A stretch of 64,000 nucleotides of DNA from Todiramphus chloris collaris (lineage: Eukaryota > Chordata > Aves > Coraciiformes > Alcedinidae). The position numbers were made by a program, and so were the translations under genes. Each line of letters starts with the position of its first letter. Position 1 is the stretch's first letter. The stretch is taken from NCBI GenBank assembly GCA_025345505.1, contig JANVCC010009977.1, forward strand, positions 544,571 to 608,570. Reading direction: 5' to 3'. This document shows, in pieces, positions 47,156 through 55,277 of this stretch. The notes below the pieces were generated by a model, which searched no databases, was not told where the DNA came from, and saw only the letters and a list, made by a program, of their open reading frames with translations.

Positions 47156-47654
47156 CCTCCTTTTCTCCGCTCTATTACCATGCTACTGTTGAAGGTGTCA
47201 CTAGAACAGCATCTGTAAGGTGAAGGAAATTGTAAGTCATTGACAAGCTTTCTCATACAGAAAGACCTTGAAAACTCAAGGGGGCTGCTTAAACATATGC
47301 TATTAAATTACAAATTCGTGAATATCATCACATAATCCACACTTTAAAAAATACCTAATAGAGATGTATTTCTTACCAGTTTGCCTACATGTTACATTTT
47401 AATGCTACAAAATAGGGTAAAAAAACCCCCAGGTATCTGGAGCTATATCTTTAGATGCCAAGACATGCCTAGAACACTCCCAAGTATTATTCTTCAGTGC
47501 AACTACACACCTTCTCTTGAGGTCAGCACCTCTGAGGACACTGAATTACTTTGCATAAAAAGAAAACCTCATAGAAATATCCAGAGATAGACATCTGCCT
47601 CTATCCACTAGGTTACAACCTATTACTAGAATATGTAAGTTACTTGGATCCTCC
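47156..47654. other. Spacer between CR1 elements
   Basis: No mobile-element motif or coding pattern could be supported here. Confidence 0.55.
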
Positions 47655-48475
47655 TTTCTGCCTTTCTTGTAGCTGGGCCAATGTTAATGGTATGAGTTTC
47701 AACAAGGCCAAGTTCCAGGTCCTGCACTTGGGCTGCAACAACCCCATGCAAAGCTACAGGCTTGGGGAAGTGTGGTTGGAGAGCTGTCTGGCGGAGAGGG
47801 ATCTGGGGGTTCTAATTGACAAGTGAATGAACATGAGCCAGCAGTGTGCCCAGGTGGCAAAGAAGGCCAACAGAATCCTGGCCTGTATTAAAAATAATGT
47901 GACCAGCAGAAGTAGAGGTGTGATTGTCCCCCTGTACTCAGCACTGGTGAGGCCTCACCTCGAGTACTGTGTCCAGTTTTGGGCACTTCAGTACAAGAGA
48001 GATATTGAGGCACTGGAGTGGGTGCAGAGAAGGGCAACAAAGCTGGTCAAGGGACTGGAGAATAGATCATATGAGGATTGTTTGAAAGAGCTGGGCCTGT
48101 TTAGTTTGAGGAAGAGGAGGCTGAGGGGAGACCTTACCACTCTCTACAGATACCTGGAAGGACATTGTAGAGAGGTTGGTGCTGGTCTCTTCTCTCAGGT
48201 AATTAGTGACAGAACCAGAGGGAATGCCCCGAGGCTGAAAGAAAGTAGGTTTAGACTAGACAGGAAAAAATTCTTCATGGAAAGAGTGGTGAGATATTGG
48301 AATGGGCTGCCCAGGGAGGTGGTTGTGTCACCATCTCTGGATGTGTTTAAACGTCGCTTAGATGTGGTCCTGGGGGACATGGTCTAGGGGTGAACTTGTA
48401 GGGTAGGGTTAATGGTTGGACACGATGATCCCAAGGGTCTTTTCCAACCTAAATGATTCTGTGATTCTGTAAGTA
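47655..48475 (+). mobile_element. CR1 LINE 3' end, sense, well preserved
   Basis: This 5'-truncated CR1 starts at a decayed RT thumb-like region ([23 protein letters not shown]) and continues to a complete 3' UTR and tail (GATTCTGTGATTCTGTAAG, about 48455-48475). Only one stop (TGA 47824-47826) separates two long in-frame pieces. The sequence of the C-terminal domain and 3' UTR (TGAACTTGTAGGG...TGGTTGGACACGATGATC) differs from most other copies here, so it represents another subfamily. Confidence 0.93.
47827..48387 (+). pseudogene. CR1 RT C-terminal domain, 186-codon frame
   Basis: An uninterrupted frame covers the conserved CR1 region after the RT core: [16 protein letters not shown] (residues 3-18), [20 protein letters not shown] (38-57), [13 protein letters not shown] (63-75), [20 protein letters not shown] (88-107), [19 protein letters not shown] (127-145), [23 protein letters not shown] (156-178). 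It ends at the natural C-terminus of ORF2. The methionine at 47827 is internal and not a real start; the same frame continues upstream across a single stop. The EN and RT cores are missing, so the product could not retrotranspose. Confidence 0.85.
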
Positions 48476-49007
48476 TAAGGCATGTAACTCCCTAAATTGC
48501 AAAGGAAATCACAAATGAATAAGCAGATAGACCTATCTTGCTATTTTTGCATTCCCCCAGATATTTGTAGACATCTTTTTGGCACTCACAAACAAAACAT
48601 CTCAAGTTATGTATACTTTGTTGAAATATGCATGCTAGGAGAACACTTGGGGGAATTCTATAATCTCTGTGTGCATCATAAGTGACTGACAAGGATAAAC
48701 AATCAAAGTAAAGAATACAGAGAAGAATATTTACTGTGTAACTTCCACCAATGTAATACAAAGTCAGAAACACAGACATCTGAGAAAATTCTAGTAAAAC
48801 CTATCTATGGTTGAATTTAATATGTAGAAAAGATATTGGAACAGCAGCCCTAGGGGAGGATGCTTTTTTATTCAGCCACACCGTAAGGAGAACCCAGATT
48901 CTTTTTTTCTGTTCTGTTGAACAGACAGCATCAGATAGGCCTCTTTTTTTTGTCTAAAAAAAAATAGGAAGATCATAATCAAGGGAAATGTAGCTATAAG
49001 ACTAGAT
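48476..49007. other. Spacer, nothing recognised
   Basis: AT-rich, with a T-run followed by an A-run near 48942-48964. No supported feature. Confidence 0.55.
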
Positions 49008-49355
49008 CACAGAATTGCAGAATTTTAGGGGTTGGTAGTGTCCTTGAAAGATCATCTAGTCCAATCCCCCTGCCAGAGCAGGATCACCTAGAGCAGGTCA
49101 GATAGGAAAAGTCCAGGTGGGTTTTAAATGCCTCCAGAGAAAGAAACCCCACAACATCTCTGGGCAGCTCATTCCAGTGCTCTGTTACCCTCACCGTGAA
49201 GATTTTTTCTTATATTTATGTGGAACTTCCCATGTTCCAGCTTGCAGCTGTTGCCCCTTGTTCCTGTCATTAGATGACACTGAGAAGATCCTGGCTTCAT
49301 CCTCCTGATACTCACACTTTATATATTTATAAACATAAAGGAGGTCACCCCTCAG
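49008..49355 (-). mobile_element. CR1 LINE 3' fragment, antisense
   Basis: It starts with an antisense tail remnant (TCACAGAATTGCAGAATTTT) and the 3'-UTR complement (CTAGTCCAATCCCCCTGCCA). It then shows the antisense RT C-terminal region up to the complement of LRGDLLYVYKYI. It ends abruptly where the sense CR1 at 49356 begins. Confidence 0.9.
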
Positions 49356-50892
49356 TCAGAAGGGGAAAAGGATTCTGGGGCAGGAGTTGGGAGGGCTCAT
49401 TGATAGGGTTTTAAACTAGATTTGAAGGGGGAGGGGGTCAGTAATCTCACTTTTTTGACTGCTTGTGATGAACAGTGGGGCGGATCATTAGGAGATAAGG
49501 AATGGAATCCAAATAAGGGCTCTATACTTGGTATCCTGAGGAAAGCCAGTGACGATGCACTGGGACACCCCATAGGAGTCAAAGGGGAGTTGCATAAGAG
49601 GATGATTCTGCCAGCCCAGCTGAATTGCCTTTACACCAATGCACAAAGTATGAGCAACAAACAGGGGGAGCTTGAAGCCATGATACTCCAAGAAAACTAT
49701 GATATTATGGCCATCACAGAAATGTGGTGGGATGCCACACATAACTGGAGTACCATAATTGAAGGCTACAAGCTTTTTAGGAGGGATAGACAGGGAAGGA
49801 GGGGTGGTGAAATTGCCCTACATGTTAGAGAATGTCATGAGACATCAGAAATCAAGTACAGTGAAGATGGGGTTGAGTGTCTTTGGATTAAATTAAGGGC
49901 TAATAAAGCTGATACAGTTGTGGGAGTCTGCTATAGACCCCCCAGTCAGAGCATTGAGGTGGATGAAGCTTTCTATAAGCAGCTGAGACAAATCTCACAG
50001 TCACTTGCTGTTGTGCTTGTTGGGGACTTTAACCTCACAGATGTCTGCTGGGAATACAACGCAGCAGAGAGAGAACAATCCAAGAGGATCCTGGAATGTA
50101 TGGAGGACAACTTTTTCACACAGCTGGTAAATGAGCCAACCAGGAAAGGTGCCCTCCTGGACCTGCTCCTTGTGAACAGGGAAGAACTTGTGGGGGAAGT
50201 AAAGGCTGGAGGCCGTCTAGGGCACAGTGATCACGAGATGATTGAGTTTACAATCCTTAGGGAAACAAGGAGAGGGGTTAGTAAAACTGCCACCTTGGAC
50301 TTATGGAGGTCAAACTCTGACCTGTTCAGGAGACTGAGTGACAAAGTCCCTTGGGAGGCTGTGCTGAAGGATATAGGAGTCCAGCAAGGCTGGACATACT
50401 TCAAGAGAATAGTCTTTAAGTCACAGGAGCAGGCTGTTCCTACCTGCCGAAAAACAAGCAGGCGGGGAAAGAGACCAGCCTAGCTGAATAGGGACCTTTG
50501 GCTGGACCTCAAAAACAAAAGGAGAGTCTATGACCTTTGGAAGAGAGGACAGATCTATTATGTAGACTATAAAGACACTGTGAAGAACTGCAGGGAGAAG
50601 ATTAGGAGGGCCAAAGCACAGCTTGAGCTTAACCTTGCTAAGGCTGTTAAGGATAATAAAAAATGTTTCTATAAATTCATTAACAACAAAAGGAGAATTA
50701 GGGAAAATCTCCATCATTTATTGGATGCAGAGGGAAACTTAGTAACAAAGGATGAGGAGAAGGCTGAGCTGCTTAACGCCTACTTTGCCTCAGTCTTCAG
50801 CAGCAGAATGAGCTGTACTCTGGACACCCAGACTCATAAGCTGGGAAACAGGGAGGGAAAGCAGCATGAGGTTATCGTGATTAAGGGGGAGC
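49356..50892 (+). mobile_element. CR1 LINE, sense, ORF1 end to RT start
   Basis: The piece begins with the last codons of ORF1 (QKGKRILGQELGGLIDRVLN, 49358-49417). It includes the whole EN (49422-50483) and the linker (50490-50780, with AQLELNLAKAVKDNKKCFYK), and stops after LLNAYFASVF and the start of RT at about 50892, where retroviral sequence follows. Both ends are cut: the 5' end is truncated and the 3' end is missing. The coding part is one of the best preserved in the window, with only a stop at 50481-50483 between EN and linker. Confidence 0.92.
49422..50483 (+). CDS. CR1 ORF2 endonuclease domain, uninterrupted 353-codon frame
   Basis: This is an apurinic/apyrimidinic-type endonuclease of a CR1 LINE, the enzyme that nicks target DNA in the nucleus to prime reverse transcription. 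All expected catalytic boxes are present: LYTNAQS with the metal-site Asn (residues 70-76, N73), AITEMWWD with the metal-binding Glu (97-104, E100), VCYRPP (169-174), VVLVGDFN (197-204) and GHSDHEMIEF with the catalytic Asp-His pair (267-276). The upstream KASDDALGHPIGVKGELHKR segment is the normal CR1 ORF2 N-terminus. In full CR1 the frame continues into linker and RT; here a stop follows at codon 354 (RPA*LN), and the RT is lost to the ERV junction. I infer a dead element whose EN has simply not yet decayed. Confidence 0.85.
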   Translation: MKGEGVSNLTFLTACDEQWGGSLGDKEWNPNKGSILGILRKASDDALGHPIGVKGELHKRMILPAQLNCLYTNAQSMSNKQGELEAMILQENYDIMAITEMWWDATHNWSTIIEGYKLFRRDRQGRRGGEIALHVRECHETSEIKYSEDGVECLWIKLRANKADTVVGVCYRPPSQSIEVDEAFYKQLRQISQSLAVVLVGDFNLTDVCWEYNAAEREQSKRILECMEDNFFTQLVNEPTRKGALLDLLLVNREELVGEVKAGGRLGHSDHEMIEFTILRETRRGVSKTATLDLWRSNSDLFRRLSDKVPWEAVLKDIGVQQGWTYFKRIVFKSQEQAVPTCRKTSRRGKRPA

Positions 50893-50990
50893 AAGCAGCT
50901 GCTTTTCTATTGCTTGCTTTAGATATTAGTAGCAAACTCCTGTGAAGGAAATGGAGTTTACTTGCGCTACTTGTCTGGTGTTCTGTTAAC

Positions 50991-51209
50991 ATGTTTACCG
51001 AAACACTGTCTCTTTGCTTTACTTACACACTGATAGCTTCAATGTGCTGGGGAAGCTTCTGTCTCAGGAGGATGAAGGGACTCGGAAGCACCCTGGCACA
51101 AATAGTAATGATGTGTTTCATGCCGGCATTGGTGTCTTTGCTGTATTGGGGGGGCTACCTTGGGGAGAAAATGATTGAATACATTTCTCTCTACCAGAAA
51201 TTGATATAG
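50991..51209 (+). pseudogene. Small hydrophobic frame upstream of ERV gag
   Basis: A 72-codon frame is predicted by eye to have two membrane segments, residues 5-25 (LSLCFTYTLIASMCWGSFCL region) and 33-56 (ending LVSLLYWGGYLG), separated by the basic loop RRMKG. A second hydrophobic stretch in another frame follows at 51250-51325. I do not recognise it as a standard retroviral product. It could be a family-specific accessory frame, a decayed leader-encoded peptide or chance in a T-rich leader. Confidence 0.4.
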
Positions 51210-51610
51210 ATGATTTTATTGTGCATGCTCCCGAGGTCTGTGTCCACCCTTACATGAGCTTCTTAATACTACTAATCAATATTGTTGGCCTAATCCAGGT
51301 AGTGTGTAGTCTGATCCCAGTTTGGTCTGAGAGGAGACAAGTCATGAGTGGTGTGACACTGAAATGTGCCCTGAGGGGGCCTGTCCCTAGGTGGCAAGGG
51401 GTCTGGCAGGATTTGGGCAAGTTTCTAGGATGCTTGTCACCTCCTGTAGCCTGGGACTTTAACCCCTAACAGGCAAGCAACCCTGCCAAACTGACACAAC
51501 ATCTAATAGAAGAGTGCCTTGTCTACCCCGATGAGAACCAGCAGCTCTTAGCACTGTAGTGGGACCTGGCCTGTGCCTATCAAGCCACAGTTCAGCACTC
51601 TCAGAGAACT

Positions 51611-52081
51611 GTGGTTGATGCAGGAACCCAAACTACACCTGAAGACACCCAGGTTGAGATAGGGACTGAAACTGAAACTACAACCACCAAAGTTGATCCA
51701 GTAGTGAAAAAGAAGCAGTGGACAAGGAGAACAACAGGCCCCTACCCTCAATTAGTGGTGGATAAGGAAGAGGAAGAAACACACGACCAACAAGCTGGAC
51801 CCTCAACAGGGAGACTGAAGGAGGGAGTAATGGAATTAAAGCAGGAGGCAGAAACCACCCAGTCCCTGACTTCATCAGAACTTCGAGACCTGAGGAAAGA
51901 TTACAGCCACCAGATAGGTAAACGGATTGTTACCTGGCTGCTTCAGTGCTGGGATACTGGGGCTGACACCCAACAGCTGGAAGGTAAGGAATCCCAACAG
52001 CTGGGCTCCCTTGCTAGGAACTGTGGCCTTGAAAGAGGGATTGGAAAAGAGGCAGCAACTTGCAGTCTCTGGAGTTGCTGA
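51611..52081 (+). pseudogene. ERV gag-like N-terminal fragment
   Basis: A 156-codon frame has a variable, acidic and threonine-rich first half (residues 10-80, with VVKKKQWTRR at 31-40). It then has a conserved segment resembling gag of avian ERVs: SELRDLRKDYS (89-99), WLLQCWDTGAD (109-119), EGKESQQLGSLAR (124-136). The frame upstream (51500-51610) also reads as gag-like but contains a stop, so the methionine used here is not necessarily the original start. The rest of capsid and nucleocapsid is missing because of the internal deletion, so no particle-forming protein is possible. Confidence 0.65.
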
Positions 52082-52464
52082 GCCTTGTATGTTGCAGGAA
52101 GTGATGCTGCAGGAAGGAGAGGAAAAACAGAAAGTAAATTTTATGAAGGACCAGATGAGTACAGAGAGGACCAAGATCTAGCTGGTGTTGGTGCCCAACA
52201 ATCAGACATACTACTACTCCTGACCGGAACATCCACCTTGACAGATGAGACCCAAGTCATTGAGTGAAGGAAGCTTATGGAATGAGGGACTATCTGTTAA
52301 AGGACTGGGGGTAGATGTATTGTTTTGGTATAGAGATGGTTTAAGTATGTAGATTGAGATGCGAGTGTTTTTAATAAGGGGTTTTGGTAATGAGAATTGA
52401 ATATGATGGGAATGGTTAAGTATGTATTATGTGGGGCCTGAGCATGACGCAAACGGTATGGAAT

Positions 52465-52477
52465 AAGGGGTGGAGAT
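52465..52477 (+). other. Polypurine tract of the ERV
   Basis: AAGGGGTGGAGAT lies directly before the LTR start TGTAGTGGG, the position and composition expected of the plus-strand primer site. Confidence 0.7.
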
Positions 52478-52690
52478 TGTAGTGGGTCTGGCTGAGCTGC
52501 TTTTCCCCATCCAGCCCTCATGCTGCACTACTGGGAGCTGGAGGGTGTTGATAACACATCCGCGTTATGACTGACAGTACTCACAGGGCACCAGAGCACT
52601 TCAGAGAGGGTGTCAAGCAGTTAGTTTTCACTTTTGGAAGCTGACCATTCCCATCTACTTCCCAGCCACATTAGGGACCTACTAGTGAGC
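52478..52690 (+). mobile_element. 3' LTR fragment of the ERV, truncated
   Basis: It begins TGTAGTGGGTCTGGCTGAGC after the polypurine tract and includes a TGTTGATAACACA block typical of avian ERVL-like LTRs. The poly(A) signal and CA end are not seen before the antisense CR1 takes over, so only the first 200 or so bases of U3 remain. Confidence 0.65.
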
Positions 52691-52739
52691 CTCATGTTTT
52701 TGTTGTTGCATTTGTCACCATTTCCCACCTCAAGTGGGA

Positions 52740-53935
52740 CAGCAGACAGAAGACTATCCTTAGGTTCACCTCTAGTGAGCCTGGTTTTATTCCCTTCCCC
52801 TTTTGAGCCTGGTTTAAAGCCCTCTCAATGAGCCCCGACAGCTCCTGTGTGAGGATCATTTTCCTCCTTTGAGACAGATGTAGTCCATCTGTCACGAACA
52901 GACCGAGAGCCATATAAACTTCCTTGTGATCAAAGAACCCAAAATTTCGATGGTGGCACCAAATCCTGAGCCACATGTTGATCAAGTGTGTTTTCCACGC
53001 TCTTTCAGTATTCTTCCCTGATTCTTGAGGGGTTGATGATAACACCACCTGTACATCCAAGCCTTCAACCAGTCACCCCAATGACTTGAAGTCTTTTTTC
53101 ATAGCCTTTGGACCTCTCTCTGCAATCTCATCATTGCCAACCTGGATGACTAGCAAAGGGTAATAATCAGAGGGCTGCACCAGACTAGAGTTTCCTTTTC
53201 ATATCTCTAACCCAAGACCCAGGGAGGCAGCAGTATTCCCTGTGTGATGGGTCCAGTTGACAAATGGGCCCCTCTGTTCCCCTCAGAAGAGTCACCTACT
53301 GCAATTACCCTCCTTTTTTTCTTAATTGAAGAAGTTGTAAGGTGTGGGGGAGAGTGACAAGCCCTGGGCGACTCATTGGAAGAATCTTCATCTCCATCAT
53401 CATTTGCCAGGCACTCAAGTTCTAAAGCCCTATACCTATTTTCCAAGGATAACTGGGGAGGGCAGGGCATGAGGGTTTTTGCTTGCCTATCCAAGAAGGG
53501 ACCTGTCTCTATTCCCCCCTGACCCTTAGGTCCCCTCCTTCTGCCTGATGACAGAAGGGGAGGGGATCCATCACTTCTTGCAGAGCCTCTCGCTGCTCCT
53601 CTTGTCTCAAGGTGTGGCTCCAACAATTTATTTCACTTTTGTACTCTCTGATGGTTCTCAGTCTCTCTACCTCCTCTCTCAGTTCAATCACCTGCCTTGA
53701 GCTCACACCACACACAAGCGGTGTCACTGGCTCTCTCCAGCACAAGTGCCAGGCTCAGGCATTCACTGCAGGCATTTCCCTTGCCACCTCATCCTTCAAC
53801 TCCTTCCCTAGATTGCCTCTCAGTCTTGGGTATCCCCACTCTGCCCTGCCTTCACCATCTTTGGGAAGCCTGATCCCATCCCAATCTATGTCAGTAATTA
53901 AAAGACAGCTGGTACCACTGTCACTGTCCACACTG
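52740..53935 (-). mobile_element. CR1 LINE 5' part, antisense (ORF1)
   Basis: The minus strand carries the rarely preserved ORF1 region. Parts in order: a coiled-coil-like stretch (VIELREEVERLRTIREYKSE, about 53640-53700), a low-complexity linker, LENRYRALELE (53405-53440), RRVIAVGDSSEGNRG with the GDS box (53270-53310), and the C-terminal SGNH part (52830-52990: WCHHRNFGFFDH, TDGLHLSQRR). Several frame changes occur. The copy has ORF1 but neither EN nor RT, so it has lost its 3' half. Confidence 0.85.
53207..53626 (-). pseudogene. CR1 ORF1 middle part with GDS motif
   Basis: A 139-codon frame includes LENRYRALELECLAND (62-77), an acidic/serine stretch, KKKRRVIAVGDSSEGNRGAHL (about 102-122) and LSTGPITQGI. 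The segment VGDS is block I of SGNH hydrolases and carries the nucleophile serine. In avian CR1 ORF1 this domain follows a coiled coil; ORF1 proteins bind element RNA. The D-x-x-H block of the same copy (DGLHL) is kept in another frame at about 52893-52910, so the active-site residues survive although the frame is broken. The true ORF1 start lies further upstream, towards 53750 or beyond. Confidence 0.75.
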
Positions 53936-54987
53936 CCACGTGGTCTTTAGATGATCTGCACCAAATAAACACCAGCAGAAATGACACATGCTATAAATCC
54001 TGGGGGTATGATCAATGAGAAAGGAACAATAGCTGCCAATGTGCCGTATTTCCTTAATGGTATGACCCAGTCTGTACCCATATACACCCTGCATCTGACT
54101 GTTAGCTTCAAGTAGGTTGAAGCTTTCCATTCTAAGTTGTTTTGGTGGCTGCAGACAATAAGAGGTGGCTAACCCTGCTGATGTCTGTGTACGTTGTTCA
54201 TTAATCAGACCACTTAATTCTCTCTTGATATGTGATGTGAATGTAACTGTGTTTACCTTGTAAGGTTTTGTGTTGGGAAAGGCATGCTGTGTACAAACCC
54301 TTCTGTAACAGAACACAAAACACAGTGTGTGTCTGCTTGTGTGTTTGTTTGTAGTTTCCAAGCAGCTGTTGATCATCACAGACTCTGCCACACAAAACCA
54401 AAGGACACAGCTTCATGGAAGAGCTCAGATAAGCTGACTAGATGTAGCCACAAGGTGGGACCAGATCAGTGAAGATGCAAAGGTATGAAAGGAAAACACA
54501 GCAGAGGGGAGATTAGTGCAGTGAGAGCATAAGATGCAAGTTCAGACCTGTCATAGGAGAATCAACAGCCCACCAAAAAGAGAGGTTAGCTCATTGATGC
54601 TCTGAGCTGCCTTCCTCAACATTTTTAGTAAGTGTTTTTGTTTGTCTGGGTTTCTTTGTTTGTTTTGTTGTTGTTTTTGGTGGTGGTTTTTGGTATTGTT
54701 TTGTTTTGTTTTCACAGAGCATATCAGGGAATTTGCCCTTTATCCATGATGGGTTATTCATGATGGGAGGAAAGTCCACCCTTCTTGCCTGGTCAGCATT
54801 TTACACAGTTGTATCACACCACCCATTTCTGTGAAGATTCACCTCCTCCCCACAGAAGTTTGCATTTAAATGTTGATCCATTTGAAGGCTACATTTGGCA
54901 GGTGGGATATTTAAGGTGAATGCCAGAAAACTTTTTGATTGATACACATTTTTATTAGATGAAATCCATTTCATAACCTTACAGTCA
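53936..54987. other. Unclassified sequence with T/G-rich tract
   Basis: No recognised element. A 156-codon minus-strand frame (53921-54391) overlaps the CR1 5' edge and has no domain I can name. It might be CR1 5' UTR read-through or another repeat. A GTTTT/GTT-rich tract lies at 54636-54712. Confidence 0.5.
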
Positions 54988-55091
54988 GGGAAGGGAAGGG
55001 AAGGGAAGGGAAGGGAAGGGAAGGGAAGGGAAGGGAAGGGAAGGGAAGGAAAGGAAAGGAAAGGAAAGGAAAGGAAAGGAAAGGAAAGGAA
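54988..55091 (+). repeat. Pentanucleotide microsatellite GGGAA then GGAAA
   Basis: An uninterrupted GGGAA array (54988 to about 55047) switches to GGAAA units up to 55091. The minus-strand frames rich in Phe-Pro-Ser are artefacts of it. Confidence 0.97.
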
Positions 55092-55247
55092 AAAGATTCC
55101 TTCTGACCACACACCATTCCACCTAGGCACTTGCTATACAGTAACACACTCCTCATTCCCCGGGGTCCTCCAAAAAAGTTGCTCCTCCTTTAACTCATCC
55201 TTGGAGGCCAGACTCTGTTCATAGTTCCTTAGCTCTAAGCAGTGGCT

Positions 55248-55277
55248 TTCTCTCTCTCTCTCTTTCTCTCTCTTTGC
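55248..55277 (+). repeat. CT-rich microsatellite
   Basis: A TCTCTC run with T interruptions. Low complexity only. Confidence 0.85.

Larger units (their letters stand above)
50893..52690 (+). mobile_element. Internally deleted endogenous retrovirus (gag to 3' LTR)
   Basis: There is no 5' LTR or primer-binding site: the CR1 reading ends at about 50892 and retroviral leader follows. Next come small hydrophobic frames (50991-51209, about 51185-51469) and a gag-like frame (51611-52081). Non-coding sequence leads to a purine-rich tract AAGGGGTGGAGAT at 52465-52477 and then TGTAGTGGGTCTGG, an LTR start. Pol and env are absent, so a large internal deletion joins gag to the 3' end. The LTR beginning and its TGTTGATAACACA motif resemble avian ERVL-type LTRs. 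Assignment to a named family needs a database. Confidence 0.75.

Noticed and set aside
53921..54391. 156-codon minus-strand frame as a possible host exon
   Set aside because: No recognisable domain and no supported splice context. It overlaps the 5' edge of an antisense CR1, so repeat origin is more likely.
54801..55156. Minus-strand Phe-Pro-Ser-Leu repeat protein
   Set aside because: Artefact of the GGGAA/GGAAA pentanucleotide array.
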